A stretch of DNA of 64,000 bases from Capitella teleta (GCA_000328365.1 KB309561.1:62001-126000); one strand, 5' to 3'; shown: positions 1-14,200, numbered from the stretch's first letter. Notes: a model not told the origin generated them from the letters alone. Made by a program: numbers and translations.

Positions 1-226
1 TAACTCGAAGCGGCAAACCACGATGAATCGCTGTCGAAATTGCATGATGAAAGATTAGAGCAAGGAACATCTGTGCACCGAGTGGCTGACAGACTTGTAG
101 GCGGAAAATTGGTATTGAAATGGACAGCTGGGTAAACCCGTGTATTGTTTTATGGTATATTGAGGTCAGATGTCGAAATGGTCTGTATTCTTAGGCTATG
201 TTTTCAGTCTTTTTTATCTTCGCCAG

Positions 227-3200
227 AATACCAAGACGCCTTCGCTTTGTTTGACCGCGATGGGAACGGAACCATCACGACCAAGGAACTGGGAAGAACC
301 ATGCGTCAGCTAGGATTCCATTTCGGAGAACAAGACCTTCACGACATGATAAATGAAGTCGATGCCGATGGTAGGCCCCAACTCATACATGAAACGTAGA
401 CATAGAGCATAACTGCCCTAACTAGGTCTTTACGTGAAGATGAAGTATTCGACTATTGACTCCACCCCGCCCCTTTTATTTCTGACAAATTACCTTAAAG
501 TTCCCAAAACCACGCAGCCCAAAATAGAAGAACAGCTCAGACGTTGAAAGAAGACGCTGCTTACTTTAACGAGGTAGTTATGATTGATCGACGATAAGAG
601 CGAAATTTAACCACTGGGGGCTTGATGAAAGAAAGGAGATAAGTAGGCTTGTGTGTCGAGATGATGAACCGACGCAGACTATAATCTCACGCAGGCCGTT
701 TCAAAGGATAACAGCTTCAAGGGGAGCTCTGCTCATTTCAACCCCCTTTAGATCGATTCTATGGGGTTTCAACGATTTTAAATAAACCGCCGAAACGATC
801 TGCTAGCTATGAGAGTTATTCAATACATGTACATAATCCTATGTCGATTAAAACCGACAGATGAACAGATGACTAAAGACAAACAGTACACTTGTTCAGA
901 TATTGGTGCCTAAATTATTTCGGATTAGTTCACTGAAGTTCAGTGTACTGAGCAGTTCGCATGTGCCGACCCTGGATGGTATTCAGGCGCATTCATTGCA
1001 ATATATGATTGAAGGGTTATTGCGTTTACTTTCACTTCTTCGTCCCACAGAGTGAAAGTCAGTCTGTTACATCTCGATCACATTCTCCCGTTAACACACA
1101 CCATCCATTTTAAGAACTGTTCGGTTTCATGTTTAGTGCAACATTTAGCAATGCGTACATTATGTCTCAGAAGCGATATATCTGACACTAAAACAATCGA
1201 TCAGTCACAGATGTACTTAACGATCTTGACTAGATAATTAACGTGTCTAGAATTGAGAAGATTAACTGCTTGCTAATCTATCAAACGTTCAGGTTGCAAA
1301 CACAAAACAGGGTGCACACTGCACAGCCTTTAGATAAGGCCCATTATCCGATACTCCTCCGATAATAACCTCATATTCTCCCAGTACCGTATTATTATAC
1401 AGTGCTTAAAACATACATGTTACCCTACTTGATCAAACGCATTACTTAGATCTGATTCCACAGGCAATGGAACCATGGATTTCCCAGAATTTCTTGCATT
1501 GATGGCGAGGAAGATGAACTCAGAGGACATCGAGGAGGAAATGAAGGAGGCTTTCAGGGTATTTGACAAGGACGGCAACGGATTCATCTCGACGGCAGAG
1601 CTACGTCACGTGATGGTGAATCTTGGTGAGAGACTGGCTGATGACGAGGTTGAGGAGATGATCCGAGAAGCCGACATGGCAGGAGATGGTCAGATCAACT
1701 ACGAGGGTAGGTACAGTGGCTGCTACGAGGCTTAATATTCAAAGATAACCAGGTGCAATACACTACTGGCAACCACCCTAAAGTAAGAAATATAATGTAA
1801 AGATATCAACAACAGAATAGCACAGAATCAGCATTTAGCTTGGTGCGTATATAACACTACTATTCTGGTAGATCTTAAAGACTCCTCGTGCGCAAATGGC
1901 GCTCATGAAACCGATATCACAAATGTCAGTTATCAGTCACGTGTCCACATCTGCTGTTCCACGATGAACAGTTGCGCAAATCATTGTTATGCACCTAAAC
2001 AGGTTATGCAATCGGATTGAAATGTGAATCAGATAAAACAATTTCCTAAAGGCCCAGGCACCACCAGAACCGGGAAACATGATACAATTACTGCGGACGC
2101 AATGAAGCTATTGTGGGTGTTGTAATGCAATTGTGGCTTTGACGCAGGTGCTTTGTGTTTGGTGGAGGCTGATGGCATAACAGCTGATTTATTCGGCGGC
2201 GCAAATCTAATCGCAGAGCAATAGAACGGGCGCAAAGCACGAGGTAAATCTAACAGCGGTGAAAGCTGAGTAAGGGAAGGAATGCGTCACCTCACGAAGT
2301 GACCTCACGTTAATTAACGCGTTCTTTCCATGTCGTCAGTACGCGGATAGTTGGTTGAGGGATATTCTGATTCGTGCGATTTTAAACGTGGTCGTGAAAC
2401 TATATAGGCGCAAAATAAGCTTCAAATTCAATTTGACCAATTTCCATATCACCAAGATGCAATAAGCCTATATTCATGCTCTGACCCCACAATCGAACGG
2501 TCGAGGAATATGCATATACATGACATGATATATCTTCTGTTACATATACGCTCGCATTCTTTCAGTCTTTCTATAGTTATAGAGCTAAACTTGGAAAACA
2601 TTGGAATTTGTGTACATACCACACCCAACGAGGACATTGAATTGATTCAGGGTTCTCTTCTTTTTTGGTTGGCGTCTGCCAACCTATGATATCACTTCGG
2701 ACACACTTCTTCGACTCGTGATTGGACAGACCAACAACTTCCTTGAATTTTCTTCCAATCAGAATCGTCAAATGCATGTCAATACGCCTGCGCATTGTAA
2801 CACCACAGCAGGTGGTAAGCGAACGATATCAACAGCCTATCATTTTAGCCTCATCAACCCCAATCAAATTTGAAATGATGTAGAGATACAAGATGTGGTG
2901 AGAGACACCAGCCTCATATGCACCAATAAGACTTGGAGGTGACATTGAATTTGCATAAAGATAGTTTTTCCTCTACGATTCGAAATATATCGGAAAATTA
3001 CGTGCTACACTGGATCATTCTTTGAGAGTAATACCTATTCAACATTTTGGGCACAACCACAGCGATAAAAATAGATTCTACATAGAAGATACCTTTAAGA
3101 AACACACTAAACCCGTTTTTTTTTTTTTTTTTTTTTTTTCATCCCATGACCTTTCACGTGTCCTCAACGAATGCTACGGAGATGGTCAAAACACTTTAAA

Positions 3201-3591
3201 GCAGTTACAAAGAGAAATGCAAAGCTTTGTAAACGCCGCCAATTTGGAAATAATCCTCCGTGGATTTCTTTGGTGTATATCTTTCCCTAAAAGTGGAAAT
3301 CTTCAAAAGAAGCGAAGAGCTTCTGTTCGGGTAATCAGGTGTGCGAAAACCCGGGATAAATAGCCGAAATCATGCATGTCATAGCGCATTTCCATCAAAT
3401 GCAAGAGTTATGAAATATGAATGATGACATGTGATGAAATAATTTGCAGATCCGCGTTTGGTATACCAGAATGGCTTATATTCATTTATATTCATAAAAT
3501 GCTTTCACTTAACGCCAACCTTTTAGTTCAAATACTTGTTTTTTTTTTCTTTATAGAATTTGTCAAACTGATGATGCTGCGGAATATGTGA
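227..3591 (+). CDS. Calmodulin-like EF-hand protein, 3' part
   Basis: Three exons are visible: 227-370, 1464-1706 and 3557-3591 (stop TGA). Together they encode about 140 residues aligning with calmodulin from just after the N-terminal helix start to the end. Four EF-hand loops are seen: [36 protein letters not shown] and [12 protein letters not shown]. The first three are canonical; the fourth has Ala at loop position 3 instead of Asp, so Ca2+ binding there may be weaker. The C-terminus (KLMMLRNM) differs from calmodulin's QMMTAK, so this looks like a divergent paralogue, not the main calmodulin. Exon borders at GAT G|GC and GAG G|AA fall at the positions I recall for vertebrate CALM genes, and the 144-bp exon has the same length; the CALM intron inside the 243-bp exon is missing. 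The initiating exon(s) lie left of the window or are unrecognised. A polyadenylation signal (AATAAA) lies at 3772-3777. Role inferred: Ca2+ sensor. Confidence 0.85.
371..1463 (+). other. Intron of calmodulin-like gene
   Basis: GT at 371-372 and AG at 1462-1463 bound this 1.1-kb intron. I see no second gene or recognisable element inside it. Confidence 0.7.
1707..3556 (+). other. Last intron of calmodulin-like gene, with poly-T and a dispersed repeat
   Basis: This 1.85-kb intron contains a poly-T run near 3117-3139 and, at its 3' end, a 55-bp sequence (3476-3530) repeated exactly in the first intron of the antimicrobial-peptide gene at 32738-32792. The repeat runs into a T-rich tract that serves the acceptor at 3555-3556. 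No coding exon was recognised inside. Confidence 0.7.
3476..3530 (+). repeat. 55-bp dispersed repeat, copy 1
   Basis: Identical over 55 bp to 32738-32792 on the same strand, then similar for about 10 bp more with two mismatches. It sits 27 bp upstream of the last exon of the calmodulin-like gene. The family is unknown; it may be the end of a transposon or a shared intronic element. Confidence 0.8.
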
Positions 3592-3777
3592 CGTCAGCAC
3601 TTTCTGCGTATGTCGTCATCTCTTTCTGTGCTGCTTCCATGAGCTATAACTTCGTTGGGAGATCGTGACATTCCTGCACATTTCTTTGGATCACAGAAAC
3701 TCTTGCTTTGAATTGCAATTAATTACGTTCTGTTTCATGCAAGATTTGATTGTGTGCTTTTATGATGATGCAATAAA

Positions 3778-6700
3778 ACTCATGTTTACTATGTCCACAA
3801 AACAGAAATCACAATGCAGAAGACCATGAAACTCGGGAAGCAATAGACGGATCAGATCGAAGCCATAATGACCACAGGTAGCAGCTCCAGCTAGATCATA
3901 ACGTTAGAGCCGATTTTTAAAATATCACAACGCTACCCTTGTACATAACGTCAGAATACTATAGCCCAGAGTTTAGTTTTTAATAATTAATGTAGTACAT
4001 GTATTTCGCAAATACTATGTCTCTTCCTCGTAAAACAAATATTTAACATTATGTGGCGGAATAATTATTTTAAATGACAGCGTGGCTTTTTGATCGAATG
4101 ATGAATAATGGGCGGGTTTTTCTAATGCACCTCCCAAGCACAATTTCCATGTTAATTATATTTGTTGCAGTCAGAATTCCATTTAATTTTCATCCCAACA
4201 AAACCAATAGGCAAGCATTGTCCTCAATTAAAGAGTGTTTTATGAGAGGCCAACAAATCCAACTTTGGCACCAGAGATAAAGCTTTGACAGTGATATCGA
4301 AAGGCGTGTACTCAATCGATATTATAGGACTTAGAGCCAGGGAAATACATGTAATAAAGCTACGTGTGATCTTGTGAATAATTGTTCTATTAAACCTCAG
4401 AATTCCATGTCTCCAGCATATATTGCTCGTTCTTTGTAAGGCCAAAATGTTTTCGAACAACCTTCGTAGTATGAATTCTAGTCGGATAGATTGAGCGTTG
4501 CGTCCCGCGGAATGTTCATACATTTTCGCATCTTACTATAAAACTGTGTCATTTTTGGCGTCGTTTTAGAATTTGCCATTAATGCTTGTTTGATGTTGTA
4601 TTCTTTCTGTCTCTATATTCTTTCTTGTTAGTCGCCTGGATCCAAAGTCAACCGCCCAGAATTAATTTTAAATTTCGAAAATGCAAATATTTATGTCTAT
4701 GACAATTATGATAATAGCTATATACAATCAACACTGATGAATAATCAACCAAATTAATAAACAACAAATTAGAAACACAATGATTAATAGTATCACTTGT
4801 GTTCGCTCTTTTGCGTAATTAGCGCTAGGGATTTCTGTTTCATTGTCACAAGATATCACAGTTAACCACTTTTGTATTACCCTTAAATAGATATAAGATT
4901 CGTTAGTTCTAATGTATAATGTAATCAATCAGGGGCGAACAGGTTAATAGGTGCTCATGTGAGATCAATTAACAATCTCCTTCTAGTACTAGCTCTAGAA
5001 GAAGAAGAAAAAATACATAGAAATAAAGAGAGAGCCCAGAATGATAGCATTAAGGTATTACAGAATTGCATTAATATTGATAAATATATTACATTCATAA
5101 TGTGATAATAATAGCAGGGGGGGGGGATAAAACAAATTGAAATGGTAACAATAAACTTCAGATTAGGAGGGAGATATAGGAGTGAGAGTAAGTGAAGAGA
5201 AGAGAAGAGGAGGAGTGGAAGAAGGGGAAAGGGGAATGCTCAGCAATATATTTCATACGCAGTGAACGTAATCTATAAACTTTAACCCGAAATTTTCCTG
5301 TTCATGTCTCTAAAGGATTTCTGGCTTATTTTGGTCTGAGTATCACGAAAAAAAAAGAGAGCTTCATTCGGGCGAGAGGGGGGGGGTATTCATAGTTTGT
5401 GCTCATACAATTGTTTGCATCAACTATATAATATCATATGGATGTTAACAAATTATGATTCCTTACATGACCCTTTAAACGTTCGTGACACAAAGATACC
5501 CTGTTTACAAAACTCTTGTGTGTTGGCCAGCAGACACATCAAACAAGCATTTTGTCCCCTGAGGAACGCCGCGGTTAGTTCTATAATACAGTGGCTATAT
5601 AATACTCGCCCTTTTATATCGGGCTATTTTATCTAGGTCTATACCTCCCAAATTACTACAATTAAATTGTGTTGCTTGCTTAGTCCATTGACTCCATTTT
5701 CATTTTGAAAATAGTTCACTATGCTCCATTGAGTCTGTTGTACACAAGCGTTCGGTTCTTTCCTTGTTCCAGAGATAAGACGTCAATTAAGAAAACTCTT
5801 TTGGGGTGATAAATTTTCGACAGCAATTCGCTAAAAAAAAAGTCTACCCCATTCTGGAGTGGTTGCGCGGCTCTCTCCTCTGCCAGAGGTTATACTCAGT
5901 ATTGCTTCGCATCGCCCGAGACAAACTGCTACGAGTTGGACATGACAAGTTAATTCGAGACAAAATTAATTTTGGTGTGTTTACTTAATGTATTGAACTC
6001 GCTTCTGTGGGAGTACCATTGGATGCGCTGTTGCATTGTGAACAACGTAGACGTGGATATGTGATTGTATCCAGGGGCCTTTTAACCCCTAACCAATTAA
6101 CGGCATTGAGGTGAGCGTACAGAGAACCCATTTTACCTTAGCGTACATTATTTCACATATGTTTTCTGTGGGGGTCACGTGGGGATCTACTCTTGTAGCT
6201 AGGTTTGCTAAGTGCTGCTATCCGCTGACAAAGCGATTAACTGTTCCTTTAAAACTGTAGTGATGTGTGGGCGTTTGATAAGGAACACACGAAAGGGGTT
6301 TCCGGCTACACTCTTATCAACAGATCCCAAGGTAGTGTTTTCATCCTGCGTGCTAGCTAAACTGTATAACTCACTCGTCCTGGGTTCACAGTCACTCAGA
6401 ACTGTGTAAGCCTAAAGTCACCGAAACCTTCACAATCATAATGCGTTGATCAGAGCAATGGCATCGAACCTCAATGGTGTAAGTCGCTACAAATCGCCAC
6501 CAACATGGAGTCGACATCCTTTCTCTCGTAAACGATGGTCCATTGCAGCTTTAAGCTGAGTAGAGTTCAGAGAAAAGGCTGACTGCAATCATATGTCGAT
6601 AATTCTTGGGGGACTGCTCAAGTGCGTTACAGAGGTTCTGGTCGAATCAAATTAACATACAGAATCATGTTTTGTTCGATATAAATAAAAATTTTCTGTA

Positions 6701-9700
6701 GTAATGTCACTCGTTTTGGGGGCTATTATCATATTTCTTATCCGCCTTTGATATTGATAATGTGTAAGCATTCAATATGTGCGTCCATTTTCGAAGAATG
6801 GCAAGTTTTTTTGGGTGACACAAGGCCTCGCGTTCTGGCGCCCGTATCACCCGAATGGGTTGGGTAGAGTCGTAAAACCCCATCATGCCTTTATGCCCCA
6901 TGCTTCTAGATAACCAACACTGCTTATAGTCGCCCTATGGGGAAAAAACTTCGCCATAACACCCTATTCATTAAACCCGGCGGTATTCGAGCTCAAAATT
7001 AATGCTTGGATTCGGTTCGGTCTCATTGGTTGATTTGGCTCCCTGGGTGAAACCTTAAAATGGCCAGTGCTCTGGATCCAGACGACAAAGCGTTATCATT
7101 CTGGCGTCAGACCAAGCATAAATCAATTATTTAGAATAATTCCACCCATACAAAAACTTGTTCCAACCTTACCTGTGTGATATCTACAGTTTCACTTTCT
7201 TTTCTTTTTCGTCTGCAGACCCCATATACATACAGAGTGTCAAAATTCAATATATTCCTCACTAATTGATGCAAGAATCGTTATGCTGACTTGCTGAGTC
7301 TTCTAAATTAGGAGCACTGACCATTTTAAATATCGCCCAGGGATCGAGCCAATGAAACCATTATGTTACCTATGATACAGAATAACTCTCGGTTACATCT
7401 TGTGGAACTACCTATTCATGTACACGATATACATGTATATGGAAATAGCTAGAAGAGGCCAACATTTTCCCCGGATATTGAGTTGACGCAAGGAGCTTGA
7501 GGCTGGTGTCTTTGTGTGTGATACATGCATATATTCACAAGATCTACGCACCCTGTTACAGGACTGTTTTCACCTGAAGGTTCAGTTAAAAATCCGAGGT
7601 TATATTTTAAGTTTTGACGCCTTTGCCTCACTTTGGAGCAGATAGCTGTGTATATTCTCTGTTTACATCCATCATATAGCTCTGACACTCGTGTACTCAG
7701 TGACCCCAGCTATCAAGTTACACCAGGATACGCTTGTGAGCACATTCAACATGCTTCTGGAATGTTCTAGAAGATGATCGGATGTCACAGGGCGAGGGGC
7801 AAAGACAGACTGAGATTGCATGAGCCTGGACTATTTATATTTCCAGGGCTCAGCAGGCCAGGTCAAGGCTCCCGTTACTTAGACCCAGAAAACAAGAAGG
7901 CGGCCACTCAACATCACAACGAAGTTTAAATTCTGATCTGGAATAAGTATATACTGGTTTCAACTTGGCTTTGAATAAAGACCGAAGCTTACCCTGCTGG
8001 CTTTTCTTCTCAATGTAAGTGAACTCCTGGAGTACACCCTTACAACTTGACACACAGGCGAATCCTAAGGTCTAATCATTTACATGTACTTAATAACTTC
8101 CCCATGCGTACTGAATTTTTGAATTTCCTGGCTTTAAATGTAAAAAGGTTTTGATAGTGAAATCCGAACCAGCTAGAGCCACTGTTCCGGTAAAACTTTC
8201 GCTCTAATGAGTCCCGTCAGCAGTTAAATGTATAGTATTATCAAATGTATGTATGTGTACGTGCCCTTGTCATGCACATGTATATCAAATGCGACGTTCG
8301 TGTGCCATCGTTACTCATCGGGCGTTCTATCCACTTGGTTAACGGTGTCAGTCAAACGAGACATACACCTATATTGGCCACAATGAGGCTTTCAGACCTC
8401 AGACTCCGCTTCAATGACCATTGAATGGTGATTGCTGCTTGGTGATAATACTGTGGCTTGCTCCCTCATAAAATTAGGGCAGATGCTGCTAATCCCTGAC
8501 CCTGATTCCTGACCCTGACCCAATTGCAGTGCTTAGTACTGCTTACTATTCCCTCTTACCACCACATTCTCTTTCCGGTATTTGGGCAGCATGCATCCAT
8601 AGTATGATAGTGTGGGTATAGTGCAGAGAGAGTGTAGAGTAGAATTAATTATTCTGCCCAAATATAAACTGGCCGAGTGGCAATTAGGGCACCTAGGTTG
8701 TGATACATATTTACCCCTGAAGTTAATTATGTCCCGGACCAAGAAGTTGGTTATTTTATTACAATTGCATGAAATGTGTGTTGGGGACCGCTGGAACAGC
8801 TAAACACCATGCATAATGGCTTAATTTGATTCATTCACAGAGGATAGAATTGGTAGAAAGATTAAATCACGAACTTATTCGTTAAGAATCTCTTTCTTCC
8901 TGTATAACTTTGCACCTCTCTGTGTCCCTTGCAACCCTGTCAGATTTTTATTTGGTGTGCAAAGTGAAATATACAACAGTTTAAATAATATTTAATAAAT
9001 TATTATTGCTAATAATCATGGGTTATTTACTGCCTAATCACACGTTATCCTACTTAGCATCTCACTGGGGTGTTTTTGAGAAGTCAATTTTTGTAAACCC
9101 CTTCAATCCTGTTTCCCCCATTGTCCCCTCTCTACGCCTGCTACGCACCCCTCTCTGCCTGAAGGTCATGCGTTGTGTGTCCTAATTAACGCTCTATAGT
9201 TTTATATGAGAGTCCCCTAAAGAGGGGACCCCCGTTGTTTTGCTATTTCCCTTGTCAGCCCGCTCACTGCACCCGGCAACAGCACTGAGTTGCCAGTCCA
9301 TCAACATTGACTCTACTCTCAGCTCTGATGGTCATTGGTCAATGAGGTCTGCCTGGGAAATCACCGATGGGAAAGGTCAAACACAATGGAAATGGGAATG
9401 GGGTAGATGACCCCATGCAGCACTGCTCAAGTAACAGTTTCGTGTGTAAATCGTGTATGCAGGTTGAATCAAAAGTTCATTTGTGTTAGAAATGGAGATT
9501 TCTCTATGAGGCATACAGTGTTTCAAAAATGTCCCTTTCTTTGAAACGACGAAGAACTAAACAGTTACGTTTTTTTTTCCTTGTCGTTATCTGGTAATTA
9601 CGTTATCAGATTATATACGTGTACTGAACTTTAATGAATATTATTTTTCATTGTTAAACGAAAACGACGAGGGTCACAAATTTGAAGATGAGGCCATTGC

Positions 9701-10618
9701 GCATACGTGCTCGTGCGTTATTGATTCTTCTCCTATCTTTTTTATTATTTTTTTTTTTTTCGCGATATTACTTATCCCAAGGAAAGACACAACACAAGGT
9801 TTAAATGGCGATTAATTTGTGACACAGCACAAGTTTCGTTACGCAAGATTTAAGACAGCTCATTACTTGTGTATAAGTGCGATTTTAAATTAGCGCGTAA
9901 ATCACGAATCTGCCACATTTTGACGAAATGCCGACCCTTGCTTCACTCAAATTGTTGCCAGAGATGACCACGTGACTTTCTGGATAATTTGGTGCTTGCA
10001 ATTTTCATCTGGAACGCCAACCCATGCTCAAATAAAATTTCAACTTTCTTTGATAACCCGTTCTATGTTAGACTGAGAACTTTTCGAACAACCCTAGTAA
10101 AATGCTGTATGATCACCCAGTAAATAGAAGGGATGCATTCCCGTTCCAGTACGTGGAAGTGATCTCATTGGCTATTTGTTGAGGCCACCTGGGCTAATCT
10201 CACACAAAAGTGGGCAGTCAGCTGATTCGATACGTTTTAATGATGTGGCAGATTCGTTGGTCGGAATATCATGTGTAACGAATTAATACAGCTACTGGCG
10301 AAATGGCAAACACGCGGTACAATTAGGGATAAACACAGGCCTGACAGCGGTAATACTTTAATCTTCAGCTGCCTCTACTCATCAGTGAAGTCGATTTACA
10401 CATTTGCATTTATAAACAACTGTAATCTACGCTGCTGCTTGACAATGATGGCGTCTGTTTCAGTGCAAGGTTTCAAGAACAAAGCCACACTTACAGCACT
10501 CAAATTACCTCAAGTAAAACACCGATAAAAATGTGTCTTTCTTTTTTCATCACAGAAAACACTAAGAGATGCAAAACTTGGATTAATTGAAAATTCCAAT
10601 CGATGTAGTTTTAGCCTT

Positions 10619-10649
<31 letters not shown>

Positions 10650-11234
10650 TCTTTTCTCTTTATCCAGCACAGAGAAAATTCCAGCTACTTGCAGTGGCAT
10701 AATGGAGTTCCTTTTTCTCAGCCATCGGAACCGACTAGTGGCCTCCACCCAACCCATTTATCAGATGAAATTCGTCAGGTCACGGGACAGGATAAGCTAT
10801 GAAAGGAGATCGTCTTCTCTGGATGCATTTCAAAACGCCATACATCACAAACATTCAAGGATTTTACTCAAATTGTGTCTAAAATCCCCTCAAAATCGTA
10901 TTCGTTTTACTAATGATTCCAACAGCTGCGGTGCTTCAGGGATGTACAGCCTGACCCGGTTATCAAGAGAAAAGATGAGCACGTCATGATTTACACAGTT
11001 GTTGCCTAAAAATGACGCGATCTGAGGGTAGCTCACTCAGTGTGCCGGCTCACTCACAGCAGCGCATATTGGCGCATTTACAGCGGGAACAAAATACAAG
11101 GCTCAAAGCCGAACTGTAGTCAAAATTGCAAGTTGATCAGTGCATTGCCTCTGTCACCTTCAGAATTCAAATGGTTCTCCAACGACGGAGCAGCAACCAT
11201 TTGAGTGGAGTCCTCTGTGGCCTTATTTCGCGCC
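3778..11234. other. Intergenic region, no gene recognised
   Basis: I find no exon with a recognisable protein in this 7.4-kb AT-rich stretch. The open frames are short, unrelated to known families as far as I can tell, and lack a coherent splice pattern. It holds short G or T homopolymers (for example around 5117 and 10622-10650) and a dispersed repeat at 9881-10105. The right end should contain the promoter and 5' UTR of the esterase gene. Confidence 0.6.
9881..10105 (+). repeat. Dispersed repeat, intact copy
   Basis: About 200 bp, beginning with GATTTTAAATTAGCGCGTAA, matches 54690-54883 with moderate divergence. The match resumes at 55115 after an insertion in that second copy. A short related stretch (TTCTATGTTAGGCTCAGAAC) is at 16063. 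No coding capacity is visible; this looks like a short non-autonomous element. Confidence 0.65.
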
Positions 11235-14200
11235 ATGGTGTGCCATCAGGATGCGTGTCTCTTGTTGGTGCTTGTCAATTGCGTCTTGGCTGTTGATTAC
11301 GTCAACGTTAAGACCAAGTATGGGACGCTGATTGGAATACGGACATTCGGAAACTATGAGGAGGCAGGTGAGTTCACTAAACAAGTTGATTGGGATGAAT
11401 ATGACCTCAGGTAAAAAGCGCTGCCCTCGTGAATTTCAAGAAAAAAAAAAGTGTAGGTTACCCACCGATAACTATGTATTTAACCTTGTTGTATATTTTA
11501 TTGGTGAGACTTACATCGAGGTTACCCTCTCGCAAAGACTATTCTATAGCTTCTCTTTTTCAAAAGTTGTTTTGTTTCTGATCGAGCTGGCTGCTTATTA
11601 CGCATTTTACTTTAATCATTTCATTCAAAAAAGTTAAAAGTTAAAAGTTAAAAGTTAAAAGTTAAAAGTTAAGCCAAATGAATGCAACAAGAGGAAACAC
11701 AATCTAGGGTGTGATATAGAATGCATCTATCACGAAAGAGTATAGCCTCAAAAGCATGGCAGTTTTCATATTAAATATTATGATACAATTTATATATAAA
11801 GTTATACGCCCAACGCAATTTTGAACGCAATGGGATATGGTTTAACCGTCGGTTTATTCTAATTGTAACACTCGCACACACATGAAAGATGAAAAAAATA
11901 TCGAAAGTCCGTGATGGAAAATAAACCGAGACACACTCTCATGACGCCCAATTTTGGAATAACGTGTAAATTGCAAAGGAAGGCTTGTTCCCAATTTGCG
12001 GTGGCCTTTGAGGCCAATTTGGACACTTTTGAGTGAAAAATGTATTTCAAGCTTACAATATACGGGCGTCATGCATGTAGCAAAAATCTCCACAGTGTAA
12101 AAAGTACTCGAGAGAATGAGCAATGTATTAATGAGGGAACCCATCCCTCTCAGTGCCATAATAAACGGAAGATGAACGAAAAGTTCATATGTGTCAGCTT
12201 AGATACCTGGATTAATAATCTGTAGGCCCCTCATATCTTTTTCTTTTTCTTCTTCTTCATATTCGTCTTCTTTTTCTTCTTCTTCTTCTTCTTCTTCTTC
12301 TTCTTCTTCTTCTTCTTCTTCTTCTTCTTCTTCTTCTTCTTCTTCTTCTTCTTCTTCTTCTTCTTCTTCTTCTTCTTCTTCTTCTTCTTCTTCTTCTTCT
12401 TCTTCTTCCTTTTCTTCCTTTTCTTTTTTTTTCTTCTTCTTTTTCTTCTTCTTCTTCATATTCTTCATATTCTTTTTTCTTCTTCTTTTTCTTCTTCTTC
12501 TTCTTCTTCTTCTTCTTCTTCTTCTTCTTCTTCTTCTTCTTTTTTTCTTCTTCATATTCCTTTTCTTCTTCTTCTTCTTCTTCTTCTTCTTCTTCTTCTT
12601 CTTCTTCTTCTTCTTCTTCTTTTTCTTCTTCTTCTTCTTCTTCTTCTTCTTCTTCTTCTTTTTCTTCTTCTTCTTTATCTTCTTCTTTTTCTTCTTCTTC
12701 TTCTTTACACTCTTGTCCAGCACATGTTGAAGTATATGTTGCATTTCTTGATTAATGCGATGACCAACCTTCGTAGGTGGATTGAACATCACTGGACACG
12801 ACAAGTTCTTGGGAACTCCATATGCAGCGCCCCCTGTAGGGCGGCGACGATTCCAGGTGAGTGCACGAGTGCATGCTCCAGTACTTAACTCTATAATTGA
12901 TAATAAATATGTCAACACTTACATCACTTAACGCGTCTGTGTTACTATTTATGAACATGCAAGGATAACCATTTCGTTAATTAAGTTCGTTAATTAGAAA
13001 ACCAATAATATTTGTCACTGTTATGTCACCTAGAGAGCACTGTAGAGTCGGTGGATTTTTAGTTACTATATAGATATTAAAATACATAATAGAACTAAGC
13101 CTACTTGCTATGAGAAATAATGTCCACCGCCCTCCGCAGATTCGCCCCGGTGATTACACCGAGGACACTTATTAATGTTACCTGAGCATCCAGCATTGTT
13201 TTCCCATGGAATTAGGGGGAACAAGAATCACAATGTAATGAACAATGCTTGGGCAGTAACATTTCAGTCAATGTCCAGATCGGAGCGTGATCCTCTGTGA
13301 TATCTACAAGATGAACTGACCTGGGGCCATGCTTTCCGGGTGGATATTTGATATGCGGATCCAGTGCGAATCACAGGCGAACACACTAAATGCACAATGT
13401 TAACCAGCTCTCAATAATGCAGCGTGCTTCAGCGAGCGGCACCGAAATAATTTCCGCGATTATGAAATTTTTAACGAATAAGCAATCAATGATGATCATT
13501 TCAATGACTTTTTAATGCCGGCTGCGGTTACTTAAACCGTGATTTTGCACTAATCACTTGGCCTCACTGCATCCTAAGCCAAGGACACACTTCCGTCCGC
13601 AGATGTTTATTCGAGGTTAGATTTAAGAAGAGATTATTAAAACATAGAAGAGAATGGCTTCCATGTGCTGATTATTCGCATTGCACCTTCTGGTCCGTTA
13701 CACTTTTTAAAATGTCACAGAGTTCAGTTAACGCACGCAAAACGAGAACCTCGCAATGTCAGTGCTGTTGCATAGTGATCTATCGATCAGTCGTAACCAA
13801 GGACTGAATCGCCTGTAAAACCTGTCTGTGTGTTGCATCTGTTGTGATGATTCGGTTCTGTCAAATATAACGATCCGTCCCTGGTCGCGACCAGAACATC
13901 TTCGGACGCGGTGCAATGTCCAATGCCGTGACATCTAAAATGAACTAATTGTTTTCTGTCTTTGATATTATATGCGTGTGTGGGTCTAATAAAGTTCGTT
14001 CCAAAAATATTTGTTATTTCTAAATATGGTTTATTGTTTTAATTGTGTGCACTGAATGCAATATCATATAGCCTCAGTGAAATACGATACGTATAAAATT
14101 CCTGATCGGGTCATGCCCTGTCAATAGCCAAAGATATCACTTAACCCATTTCCACATAGACCATTAGACCTTCCCTACTTCGCTTTAATTTCGTCTCACC

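Noticed and set aside
4-132. Open frame at the left edge as the missing 5' exon of the calmodulin-like gene
   Set aside because: Its residues do not resemble a calmodulin N-terminus, and the donor at 132 gives the wrong phase for the exon at 227.
12199-12918. Long minus-strand frame of poly-Lys, poly-Arg and poly-Glu
   Set aside because: It is the TTC microsatellite read in three frames; no composition or motif of a real protein.
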